Notes under the pieces: model-generated | Databases searched by the model: none | What the model saw: only the letters and a program-made list of their open reading frames with translations | Told to the model about the DNA's origin: nothing | Shown: positions 1 to 6,372 of the stretch, one piece after another | How positions within the stretch are numbered: position 1 is the stretch's first letter | Layout: every line of letters begins with the position of its first letter | Assembly (NCBI GenBank): GCA_039925865.1 | Contig: JBDSYA010000209.1 | Span: 1-6,779 of the forward strand | Length of the DNA: 6,779 bases | Direction of reading: 5' to 3' | Origin: JBDSYA01 sp039925865 | GTDB taxonomy: Bacteria > Bacteroidota > Ignavibacteria > Tepidaquicellales > Tepidaquicellaceae | Translations under genes and position numbers: made by a program

Positions 1-2
1 AA

Positions 3-509
3 CCGAAGCTCTGGAGCATTATAACGGGATTTGCGATTGCATTATGCGGAGAGATGATAAGAATATGGTCTGTAAGTTTAGCCGGAAGCGAAACCAGAAC
101 GACATCCGGAGTCGGGGGAACATATCTCGTTACTCAGGGTCCATATTCAATTGTCAGAAATCCTTTGTATGTAGGAAACATAATGCTTTATGTAGGAATC
201 GGAATCATGAGCCTTGCACTTTTTCCTTACCTGCAGATATTTGCATTTCTGTTTTTCCTATTCCAGTACTACTGCATCATACTGGCCGAAGAAGATTTTC
301 TTCAAAAAAAATTTTCAGAAAAATTTGAGAAATATAAAAATACAGTGAACAGATTTATTCCCCGGAAAAATAACTTACCTGCCGCAATAAAATCAGAATT
401 GAGTATTAATGTGAATGAGGGTTTGAAATCTGAGAGAAGATCTCTTCAGGCTTTTATAATTACTTCCTCTATTATTATTGCTTACTACATCATCAGCAAA
501 TTTATGTAG
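3..509 (+). CDS. Isoprenylcysteine carboxyl methyltransferase-like membrane protein (5' end missing)
   Basis: The frame is open from the left edge of the window, so the true start lies upstream; the Met codon at 54 is internal, because the preceding in-frame residues (GFAIALCGE) already belong to the family pattern. The visible part resembles the ICMT/PEMT group of SAM-dependent methyltransferases embedded in the inner membrane. Family marks are GE-x-IRIW, then GSETRTT, then GPYSIVRNPLYVGN (the R-N-P-x-Y-x-G core, Arg codon at 156-158), a hydrophobic helix, and AEEDFLQKKF...Y leading into RFIPRK. After this usual end, about 45 extra residues follow, including a final hydrophobic segment (FIITSSIIIAYYII) that could be an added membrane helix. 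In bacteria this fold methylates varied, often unknown lipids or small molecules, so the substrate cannot be named. It faces the polysaccharide genes tail-to-tail and overlaps the epimerase gene by 8 bp, so it is not in that operon. Confidence 0.82.
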   Translation, partial: PKLWSIITGFAIALCGEMIRIWSVSLAGSETRTTSGVGGTYLVTQGPYSIVRNPLYVGNIMLYVGIGIMSLALFPYLQIFAFLFFLFQYYCIILAEEDFLQKKFSEKFEKYKNTVNRFIPRKNNLPAAIKSELSINVNEGLKSERRSLQAFIITSSIIIAYYIISKFM

Positions 510-1641
510 CATTTTCTTTGAATTCTTTTTCAAAATAATCCACAATCCTTTCTGAAGCTTTTCCGTCACCATATGGATTTTCAGCTATTTCAAATTTATT
601 ATTCAAATGCTTTTCAAATGATGAGATGATTTCTTTTTCATCCGTACCCGTAAGATAAGAATAATTAAGAAGCACACTTTCGATCCTTTCAGTTTTCTTT
701 CCAATCACTAAAACCGGAATTCCGAACGACGGTGCTTCTTCCTGAATACCACCTGAGTCAGTTATGATCAGCTTTGTCAGATTATAAAGTCTGACGATCT
801 CAAGATAATCTACAGGTTCGATCATTGAAATATTTTTTTTTAATGAAAGACCCGAATCCTGTACAACCTTTTTAACACTTGGATTGGGATGAAGTATCCA
901 GACAAAATGATATTTCGGATGCAGTTCTGAAAGTTTTTTTACAGCCTTTATTACACTTAAAAGATTTGCTCCATGATTTTCTCTTCGGTGACAGGTAATC
1001 AAAACAAGATTATCTTTTCCTTTCAGAGCATTGAGGTCACTGCTTAATTCAATATCTGTATTATTCGAAATCCTGTCTTTAATAATATTCAAAGCATCGA
1101 CGATTGTATTGCCCACCTGCAATATATTATCGGAGCTGACACCTTCTTTCACAAGATGCATTTTAGAAATTTCTGTAGGAGCAAAATTTATATATGCTGA
1201 TATGCTGGCAACTCTTCTGTTATATTCTTCAGGAAAAGGATTTTGAAGATCCCATGTCCTTAAGCCTGCTTCAAGGTGAGCAAATTTAATATTGTTATAA
1301 AATGCAACAATTGCTGCGGCGACCACTGTATTTGTATCTCCCTGCGCCAGAATAAATCCGGGGTAATCTCCGTTATTTTTCAAAGTGCCTAAATGATACT
1401 GAAGCTCTATCATGGCTCTTGCAGTAAGCTCGGAAAGACTTTGTCCGGGCATCATAACATCGAGCGTATAATCAGGCTGAATATCAAAAATATCAAAATA
1501 TTTTTTAAGAAGATCTTTATGTTGTCCGGTGTTTAAGACGGTAACATGTTTCTGTAAATTCCTTTTTCTGAATTCCAGTATAACAGGTGCAAGTTTGATT
1601 AATTCCGGGCGAGTCCCAAAAACTATGAGCACTTTACTCAT
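502..1641 (-). CDS. wecB: UDP-N-acetylglucosamine 2-epimerase, non-hydrolysing (WecB/MnaA type)
   Basis: Interconverts UDP-GlcNAc and UDP-ManNAc in the cytoplasm, supplying ManNAc-type sugars for surface glycans. The 379-residue length is normal. Visible motifs are GTRPE (residues 9-13), QGDT (100-103), HLEAGLR (122-128), PFPEE-YNR (135-142), TCHRREN (216-222), DSGGIQEEAP (295-304) and NPYGDGKAS near the C-terminus. By spacing, D102, E124, E138 and H218 match the E. coli WecB catalytic residues D95, E117, E131 and H213. One odd region: the usual R-x-x-TERPE reads GKKTERIE (314-321), so the first Arg and the Pro are replaced while the TER core stays. ATG start at 1641, with only a weak purine-rich stretch before it. 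It is the last gene of the minus-strand block, 46 bp after the FkbM-like gene, and its stop lies inside the end of the convergent methyltransferase gene. No wecC-like dehydrogenase is visible, so the fate of UDP-ManNAc is unknown. Confidence 0.93.
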   Translation of the reverse strand: MSKVLIVFGTRPELIKLAPVILEFRKRNLQKHVTVLNTGQHKDLLKKYFDIFDIQPDYTLDVMMPGQSLSELTARAMIELQYHLGTLKNNGDYPGFILAQGDTNTVVAAAIVAFYNNIKFAHLEAGLRTWDLQNPFPEEYNRRVASISAYINFAPTEISKMHLVKEGVSSDNILQVGNTIVDALNIIKDRISNNTDIELSSDLNALKGKDNLVLITCHRRENHGANLLSVIKAVKKLSELHPKYHFVWILHPNPSVKKVVQDSGLSLKKNISMIEPVDYLEIVRLYNLTKLIITDSGGIQEEAPSFGIPVLVIGKKTERIESVLLNYSYLTGTDEKEIISSFEKHLNNKFEIAENPYGDGKASERIVDYFEKEFKENAT

Positions 1642-1687
1642 TCAATTCTTTTTATTTTAATATAGTGCTTTAAATAATGATTTTAAA

Positions 1688-2452
1688 TTAATGTTTGGGT
1701 ATCAGATCATACTTCACTCCGGCAGGTACAAAGAAAAGATTTTTTGTATGATGCTGTTCCGGATTGTAGTCAATAAGCTTTTCGTTTTCAAGTACTTTTA
1801 TATCATAGTCCCAGTCGTGAACCTGTTTTAAAACTTTTTGTCTTTGTTCATTAAACCAAAGCTCGCAATAAATTAAAGGCCTGTGCTTATTGATAATCTC
1901 TTTTGCCCCGTCAAAAATAAACCATTCGTAATTTTCTGCTACAATTTTTATACCGTCTAGCTTACCTTCAAAAGATTTAAAAATATCATCAAGCTTTTTC
2001 ATTAAAACTCTAAATTTAATTCCCTGTTCATAAGCGGGTACACTGCCGTCATCAATATGACATAAACCGTGTGAGCGGGTATTATCAACTACCGGCATGA
2101 CCATTTCAATCTCTGTATTTTTGTTGCCCAGTGCAATATTATATGTTTCAATATTTGTAAAATTGAAATAATCAATTATTCTGAGTAAAGTTTTATAATT
2201 CTGATCAATCGGTTCGAAGGCAAAAACTTTCCCGCTCAAAACATTTTTTGCGATCGGAATAGTTGTAATTCCGGTATTTGCGCCTATGACAATTACATTA
2301 GCGTCGCGACGAAATAATTTTGTAAAATATACAAACTCTTTTTTTCTATTGTCGTGCTTTAGAGTTGAGATCTTGAATAAAGTGAAGGTGAAAAGGTAAT
2401 TTTCAAAACCAAGAAGTGAATGCAGGTTTCTTATTATGAAATGCTTAAACAA
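1688..2452 (-). CDS. FkbM-family methyltransferase-like protein with altered motifs, TTG start
   Basis: A 254-residue protein with the FkbM-type Rossmann methyltransferase layout; members usually O-methylate sugars or polyketides using SAM. Seen in order: VIVIGANTG (residues 53-61, motif I), FAFEP (77-81, the acidic residue at the end of strand 2 that normally contacts the SAM ribose), LDDIF (154-158), IKIVAENYEW (168-177), DGAKEII, RPLIYCELW and a conserved-looking tail ending in NLFFVP. In the usual family pattern motif I reads DIGAN and the second block reads KIDVE; here both Asp are Val (V55 and V171), checked in the codons GTC and GTA. The rest is intact, so it may be an active variant or a protein with lost or changed activity. 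The start must be near TTG at 2452-2450: an in-frame TAG lies immediately before it and no ATG occurs before residue 118. This start overlaps the upstream glycosyltransferase gene by 8 bp, suggesting translational coupling. Confidence 0.8.
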   Translation of the reverse strand: MFKHFIIRNLHSLLGFENYLFTFTLFKISTLKHDNRKKEFVYFTKLFRRDANVIVIGANTGITTIPIAKNVLSGKVFAFEPIDQNYKTLLRIIDYFNFTNIETYNIALGNKNTEIEMVMPVVDNTRSHGLCHIDDGSVPAYEQGIKFRVLMKKLDDIFKSFEGKLDGIKIVAENYEWFIFDGAKEIINKHRPLIYCELWFNEQRQKVLKQVHDWDYDIKVLENEKLIDYNPEQHHTKNLFFVPAGVKYDLIPKH

Positions 2453-3635
2453 CTACTTTAGCAGGATGTGGTTGTTTTAAAATAGTATACTCAAGTTTTT
2501 TGTTAATGACTTCCCAGTCATAGTTTTGCAGTACAAACTTGTATGCATGGCTTGTTATGCTTTCATAAAAGGCTTTATCATTAAGGAGCATCATTATGTG
2601 TTTTACATATTCGGCGGGATTGTCAGCCTCAAGAATACATTTATTGACGGGGGCTTTTATTGCATTGTTTGCAAGTGGTGAACAGACAACAGGTATTTTC
2701 ATCGCCATCGCCTGAAGTATTTTATTTTGCAGCCCAATACTTATGAGCATTGGTGCGAGCATTATCCGGGACTGTGCAAATGCTTCACGGATATGTGAAA
2801 ATTCAGGAATAACATGCACGCTGACGGAATGCAAACTTATAATTTCTCTGGGAGGATTTACACCTGCTATCAGCAAGCTGATTTCAGGACAACTCTTTTT
2901 TACTAAAGGTAATATTTCCTTTGCTGCATAAATTGCTGATTCTATATTAGGAGGGTAGCCCATATTTCCGGTGAACAGCAAATCATATTTTTTCTTTCTT
3001 TCCAATGGATGAAAAATTTTCTGATCAACTCCGTTTGGGAGGATTTCAATTTTCCTGTTTTCTTTATGCGGAATACAGTCTCTGTCCTGTTCTGATATGA
3101 TTACTTTTCTTTCAAATCTTTCAAACACAATATTTTCGTATTCAACAAGTCGCTTATATTCAATTTCAAGAAATCTTCTCATAAAATACGGAGAGGTTTT
3201 AGCCCTTCTTTCGATACCTTTTGAAAATGCATCCATATAATCAAGTGTTTTGGGACAGCCGTTTACTCCGTACAAATATTCAGACATTCTGATCAGATGA
3301 CAGTACACCGCATCGGGTTTCACATCTTTTATTATCTTATGAATTTTATCCCGATATCCCTTTTTAAAAAAAATCCCAACCTGAAATGGTAAACCGTTAA
3401 AGAGTGCCTTAGTTAAATTTAATCCGATATCTAAATTAGAAAGTTTGAATAAATAAATATTTTTGCAGAAGGGTTCAAGCTGTTCAATGTCAGATTTTTT
3501 AACGTCACCTTTATTTATGCTTATAAGTGTAATTTCATTGTTCGCGCTAAGATTTTTTATCTGATTATAAATTCTCAGCTTATCACCTTTTTCAAGCGGA
3601 TAAGGAAATCTCGAAGTAAGTAAAACGATCTTCAT
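2445..3635 (-). CDS. Glycosyltransferase, family 4 type (PEP-CTERM/EpsH-associated sugar transferase-like)
   Basis: A 396-residue GT-B glycosyltransferase, probably acting at the inner face of the membrane on a lipid-linked glycan. The N-terminal domain begins MKIVLLTSRFPYPLEKGDK and contains LDYMDAFSKGIERRA (131-145), a pattern I associate with the TIGR03087-like sugar transferases found near exosortase/exopolysaccharide loci. The C-terminal domain begins near LPNGVD (199-204), then FTGNMGYPPN (221-230), LLIAGVNPP (254-262), the donor-site segment GLQNKILQAMAM (301-312) and PVVCSP. In this last segment the position that is normally Glu in LEAMA, the second Glu of the EX7E donor-binding motif, is Gln308 (codon CAG). 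Donor and acceptor cannot be deduced. ATG at 3635, only 3 bp after the stop of the SGNH hydrolase gene, and its own stop overlaps the start of the FkbM-like gene, so co-expression is likely. The Shine-Dalgarno signal is poor. Confidence 0.87.
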   Translation of the reverse strand: MKIVLLTSRFPYPLEKGDKLRIYNQIKNLSANNEITLISINKGDVKKSDIEQLEPFCKNIYLFKLSNLDIGLNLTKALFNGLPFQVGIFFKKGYRDKIHKIIKDVKPDAVYCHLIRMSEYLYGVNGCPKTLDYMDAFSKGIERRAKTSPYFMRRFLEIEYKRLVEYENIVFERFERKVIISEQDRDCIPHKENRKIEILPNGVDQKIFHPLERKKKYDLLFTGNMGYPPNIESAIYAAKEILPLVKKSCPEISLLIAGVNPPREIISLHSVSVHVIPEFSHIREAFAQSRIMLAPMLISIGLQNKILQAMAMKIPVVCSPLANNAIKAPVNKCILEADNPAEYVKHIMMLLNDKAFYESITSHAYKFVLQNYDWEVINKKLEYTILKQPHPAKVVV

Positions 3636-3638
3636 TTT

Positions 3639-4247
3639 TTAATTTTTATTTCCTTGCGAATCCGATCCCATAAAAACCCCTCTGTCGGCTAATACATAAT
3701 CTGAGAGCTGTTTCCCAGTGTTCCTGCTTCCATATTCGTTAAAATGCACACCGTCAAAAAGATCTTCTTCTGTTATGTGAAATTGAGTTATCCGGACATT
3801 ATTTTTTGCGGCAAGCTCTTCAAGCTTCTCGTTAAATTTCGCAATATCATCATTCATTTTATAATAATAAGGGTACATGACTTTTGGCGGCAAATGCGGT
3901 ATCTTTATCAACAATACATTTTTTCTCATTGCAATTAATTTTGCTTTGATAAGAATCTGGTTATAGGCGATCTCAAAATTTTCCAGACTGGTTCCGCTTT
4001 TGATATCGTTTGTTCCGATCAATACGGTTACAAGACTTGGATTGAATGAAGTTAAATTATGAAAATTACCTGAAATATATCTGTTGAGATCTATTGCCGT
4101 ATAGCCGCTGACCGAGTGATTGACAACGTTCCACTTGTTTCCAATAATTTTTTCTAGAAGGTCACCGCAGTATTCGGGATAACCGCAATAACTCCTTGCA
4201 CCTATGGTTATACTGTCGCCAAAACACATTAACGTTTCCCAATTCAT
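3639..4247 (-). CDS. SGNH/GDSL-family hydrolase (probable carbohydrate or lipid esterase)
   Basis: A 202-residue alpha/beta hydrolase of the SGNH superfamily. The four family blocks are all present: FGDSIT with nucleophile Ser12, VSGYT with Gly48 (oxyanion hole), IGTNDI with Asn80, and FDGVHFNEYG with Asp165 and His168 of the catalytic triad. Length is typical for a single-domain member. There is no signal peptide or membrane segment, so it should act in the cytoplasm. Members in polysaccharide loci often remove or transfer O-acyl groups, but the substrate here is only inferred from its neighbours. It is the first gene of the minus-strand block and is followed after 3 bp by the glycosyltransferase gene. 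ATG at 4247 lies just ahead of the first motif; the upstream bases are T/A-rich without a clear ribosome-binding site, which is common in Bacteroidota-like genomes. Confidence 0.88.
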   Translation of the reverse strand: MNWETLMCFGDSITIGARSYCGYPEYCGDLLEKIIGNKWNVVNHSVSGYTAIDLNRYISGNFHNLTSFNPSLVTVLIGTNDIKSGTSLENFEIAYNQILIKAKLIAMRKNVLLIKIPHLPPKVMYPYYYKMNDDIAKFNEKLEELAAKNNVRITQFHITEEDLFDGVHFNEYGSRNTGKQLSDYVLADRGVFMGSDSQGNKN

Positions 4248-4350
4248 AAAATAAATAAGGTAAAGCCCTGCAAGAAATTTTGCGTAATTTGATTAATTGT
4301 TAACAAGTTACAAATTAACTTTTTATTTTAAAACTTATAAAATTTTTATT
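4248..4350 (-). promoter_or_regulatory. AT-rich upstream region of the polysaccharide block, possible promoter/operator
   Basis: This is the only gap before the first gene of the minus-strand block, so the promoter is expected here or in the IS relic just beyond. It holds a perfect 10-bp palindrome, TTGTTAACAA (4297-4306), framed by inverted arms TAATTTG (4285-4291) and CAAATTA (4311-4317), which could be a regulator site. Read on the minus strand, TTAATTTG (4318-4311) matches seven of the eight positions of the Bacteroidota -7 element TAnnTTTG, but I see no good -33 TTG at the right distance. In DNA this AT-rich such matches are weak evidence. Confidence 0.25.
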
Positions 4351-4379
4351 TCAGGCACTTTCAAGCTGTGATAACTCGA

Positions 4380-4416
4380 TAGAAATGTCAGTAATATAAC
4401 TGGTTAGAAATGTCAG
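4380..4416 (+). repeat. Pair of 12-bp direct repeats at the probable IS left end
   Basis: TAGAAATGTCAG occurs at 4380-4391 and again at 4405-4416, start-to-start distance 25 bp, about 40 bp before the ribosome-binding site of the transposase relic. Repeated AGAAATGTC-type boxes near the ends are what I recall for this class of insertion sequence, where they would be transposase-binding sites. No inverted copy is seen elsewhere in the window, so the other end of the element is missing. The exact left boundary of the element cannot be fixed from one end. Confidence 0.5.
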
Positions 4417-4455
4417 CAAAATATAAATTGAAGACGCCCCAAGAAAGGAGTTTTC

Positions 4456-4586
4456 ATGAATGGAGTACTGACAATGAGTCAACAAGAAGTTGAGAGATTG
4501 AGTTTGATAAATCAGGTAATGAATAAAAGATAACAATAAAAGAGTCATCTGCAATATTGAACCCAGCTTTAATGATTATTTTTTGA
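4456..4586 (+). pseudogene. 5' remnant of an IS transposase gene (ISNCY-like), frameshifted and truncated
   Basis: A strong ribosome-binding site AAAGGAG (4444-4450) lies 5 bp before ATG at 4456. The first 25 codons contain VLTMSQQEVERL followed by SLINQVMNKR and then a TAA at 4531-4533. This matches the N-terminus I know from ISNCY-family transposases, where a pattern like LTMSQ-E-RL-I-VL-KRLTQKEAAEILG leads into a helix-turn-helix. The expected continuation appears in the +2 frame from 4533: TIKESSAILN. One base has therefore been lost near 4531, and reading then ends at TGA 4584-4586. The rest of the transposase (DDE domain) is absent, so the element is dead. It lies between the polysaccharide block and the 497-residue gene, showing past IS activity at this boundary. 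The family name rests on motif recall only. Confidence 0.62.
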
Positions 4587-4606
4587 TAAAAATATTGTTA
4601 TCTTTT
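4525..4606. repeat. Perfect 14-bp inverted repeat, 54-bp spacer
   Basis: AAAAGATAACAATA (4525-4538) and its exact reverse complement TATTGTTATCTTTT (4593-4606) flank 54 bp. The left arm covers the point where the transposase relic loses frame; the right arm runs into a short T tract and lies just upstream of the paralogue relic. In RNA it could form a long-loop hairpin. The loop is too long for a standard intrinsic terminator, and the AT-only character makes the stem weak, so its function is unknown. Confidence 0.45.
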
Positions 4607-4632
4607 TTCATATTGACTAAAGGATAAGACTT

Positions 4633-4828
4633 ATGTTAAAAAGTTCACTTCCAGAAATTCTCAAAACATTTTCAGAAGAAGAAATTACCCGTTTTGTTGA
4701 AATGATATATTCAAAAAAATGATTCATCTAAACCTGCAGATGCCATTTTAGAATTTTTTAATTTGAATAACCGAGATTACAAATCTTATGCTAAAGAGCT
4801 CACTAATAGAAATATTAAAAACGTTTGA
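4633..4828 (+). pseudogene. Frameshifted N-terminal remnant of a paralogue of the adjacent 497-residue gene
   Basis: AAAGGA (4619-4624) sits 8 bp before ATG 4633. Translation gives MLKSSLPEILKTF and then SEEEITRFVEMIYSKK before TGA at 4720-4722. The intact gene that follows begins MLKSSLIEILKTF: 12 of the first 13 residues agree, but only 29 of 39 bases do, with most changes synonymous. The two are thus old paralogues and not a fresh duplication. The early stop follows a run of seven A (4713-4719). Dropping one A opens a frame reading SKNDSSKPADAILEFFNLNN and onwards, protein-like and loosely alignable with residues 27-50 of the intact protein. That frame then runs into, but out of phase with, the start of the intact gene and stops at 4826-4828. 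The remaining roughly 430 residues expected for a full copy are missing. An assembly error in the A tract could explain the frameshift but not the missing body. Confidence 0.6.
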
Positions 4829-6281
4829 CAAAGATGAATTGAAAAGGTTTGAGGATTTTACCTTGTCACCCTATTTTAATAAGAAGACAAATATTACTAA
4901 GATCTTCCGAATTATTAACAGGTATGCTCCTGAATTTCGGGATGAACATCTTCAGCGGAAAATGTTGTGGGAGATTTTGTTTCCCGGTAAAGATTTTAAT
5001 TATGGTGTAATGAAAAACCTGATCTTTGATCTGCAAAAATTATTGACCACATTTATGGGATATGAAGGTATTCGTAAAAAGGATTACCTGTTCCGGCTAA
5101 GCTTTCTTGAAGAATTATCTGAAAAAAATCTTGACCACCAATTTGAAAAAAATGCGAAGATATATTCTGACATGCTAGGCAGGCAGAAGATCAATGATAC
5201 ATTCTTCTATGAATTCACTAAGCTGGAAGGACTGAAGTATAATAATTATATTATCAAGATTGCCCAGCCCATATCTGAAAATCAAAGCCTGGTAAACTTC
5301 GAAAAGTTTTTATTTCTGGATTTTCTGAGACAGTATTTTATTTTAAATATAAACATATCATTATACAAACAGGATTTTAAAAAAAATATAGCTGAGTCAA
5401 AGACCATTGAGATAAACATTGAAGCGCTGTTCAATAATGTACTGAAGGTTCACTTAGCAGCGGATGATCAGGAGATTTACAGGAATATTATATTGATGTA
5501 TTATTACGGTTACAAAATGACCTTCACTTCCGATCCGGAATATTATTTCAAATTAAAAAATCTGCCTGACAAGTATTACAATATGCTGGATATGGTTGAG
5601 CAGTATAACATTTATAATTTGCTGACTGGATTTTGTGTCAATATGTCTCTCAGCGGTGACAGCAGTTTTTATCAGGAAGAATTTGAACTTTATAAAGTTA
5701 TACTCGCGAAGGAAGCTTACAGTTTTTATAAAGGGGGCTACATGAACAGGCTTACATACTATAATATTGCGCGCGCAGGTATTAAACTAAAAGAGTTTGA
5801 GTGGACAATTGATTTTCTTAATGAATACAAACCAAGCCTGCCGGAATCACTCCGCGAACAAACCTATCTTTTCACATATGCCTTTGTTGAGTTTGGAAGA
5901 AAGGATTATACTAAAGCGCTTGAGCTGCTTTCAGGGCTGAGCCATCACGAAGTCCGTGATAAACCTAGGGAGAAGATGCTTTATCTTATGCTATATTATG
6001 AACTGGGTTATATTGAACAGCTGTTTACATTTGTTGACAGCTGCAGGCATTTCGCTAAAAACGATAAACTGCTTTCAGAGCAGTATAATCAGAAATTTTT
6101 AAACTTTGTAAACTGTCTGTTTAATATTTCAAAGTTAAAATTTGATATTAATATGTCAGGTATGGATGAAAATATTTCAACTCTGAAGCAAAGTGTAAAC
6201 CAAAAAGATGTTTCGTTCAGGCACTGGCTCTTAGAGAAAATTGATGAAATCGAAAGTCAGACAAATTCTGAAGATCTTTAA
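4788..6281 (+). CDS. Uncharacterised helical protein, TPR-like C-terminal half
   Basis: A 497-residue protein without signal peptide or clear membrane helix; composition is rich in Tyr, Phe, Leu and Lys and looks all-helical. The N-terminal part (1-90) holds MLKSSLIEILKTF, KDELKRFEDFTLSPYFNKK (18-33), LFPGKDFNYGVMKNLIFDLQKLL (64-86 in outline), a block I associate with uncharacterised families in Ignavibacteria-like genomes. Residues about 325-420 look like TPR-type helical hairpins (YNIARAGIKLKEFEW, YAFVEFGRKDYTKALELL, LYYELGYIEQLF), which usually serve protein-protein contacts. No catalytic motif is recognised and I give no function. ATG 4788 is the only reasonable start: an in-frame TGA lies at 4764-4766 and no other start codon follows it. 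No Shine-Dalgarno precedes it, unlike the relic upstream, which has a good one, so it may depend on transcription from upstream. It is convergent with the MutS-related gene. Confidence 0.8.
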   Translation: MLKSSLIEILKTFDKDELKRFEDFTLSPYFNKKTNITKIFRIINRYAPEFRDEHLQRKMLWEILFPGKDFNYGVMKNLIFDLQKLLTTFMGYEGIRKKDYLFRLSFLEELSEKNLDHQFEKNAKIYSDMLGRQKINDTFFYEFTKLEGLKYNNYIIKIAQPISENQSLVNFEKFLFLDFLRQYFILNINISLYKQDFKKNIAESKTIEINIEALFNNVLKVHLAADDQEIYRNIILMYYYGYKMTFTSDPEYYFKLKNLPDKYYNMLDMVEQYNIYNLLTGFCVNMSLSGDSSFYQEEFELYKVILAKEAYSFYKGGYMNRLTYYNIARAGIKLKEFEWTIDFLNEYKPSLPESLREQTYLFTYAFVEFGRKDYTKALELLSGLSHHEVRDKPREKMLYLMLYYELGYIEQLFTFVDSCRHFAKNDKLLSEQYNQKFLNFVNCLFNISKLKFDINMSGMDENISTLKQSVNQKDVSFRHWLLEKIDEIESQTNSEDL

Positions 6282-6372
6282 AGTGAAAATTATTTTAAAA
6301 CAGTCATATTGCAAGTTCATTTAATAATAATTGAGCGAACACCCTGACCTGCCTAATATCATCGAAGCCTCT

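Noticed and set aside
44..328. Plus-strand open frame of 94 codons
   Set aside because: It overlaps the methyltransferase in another frame; only the methyltransferase frame shows family motifs.
1031..1246. Plus-strand open frame inside the epimerase gene
   Set aside because: Antisense shadow of a clearly conserved coding region.
1642..1687. TTTAAA-type hairpin in the gap between the FkbM-like and epimerase genes as a terminator or promoter
   Set aside because: Short AT-only arms, no GC stem and no clear -33/-7 pair; not distinguishable from background.
2743..2931. Plus-strand open frame inside the glycosyltransferase gene
   Set aside because: Antisense shadow of the donor-binding domain; no independent support.
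3744..3938. Plus-strand open frame inside the SGNH hydrolase gene
   Set aside because: Antisense shadow; the minus strand carries all SGNH blocks.
4351..4554. Minus-strand open frame of 67 codons with hydrophobic composition
   Set aside because: It is antisense to the transposase relic and its repeat boxes, has no family features, and its hydrophobicity follows from AT-rich DNA.
4713..4722. Programmed frameshifting at the A7 tract joining the relic to the next gene
   Set aside because: Shifting one base there opens a frame that is still out of phase with the 497-residue gene and stops at 4826-4828, so it would not make a fusion.
6282..6372. Shared terminator between the convergent 497-residue and MutS-related genes
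   Set aside because: Only short AT-rich inverted matches (for example around AAAATTATTTT) are visible; no GC-rich stem followed by a T run.
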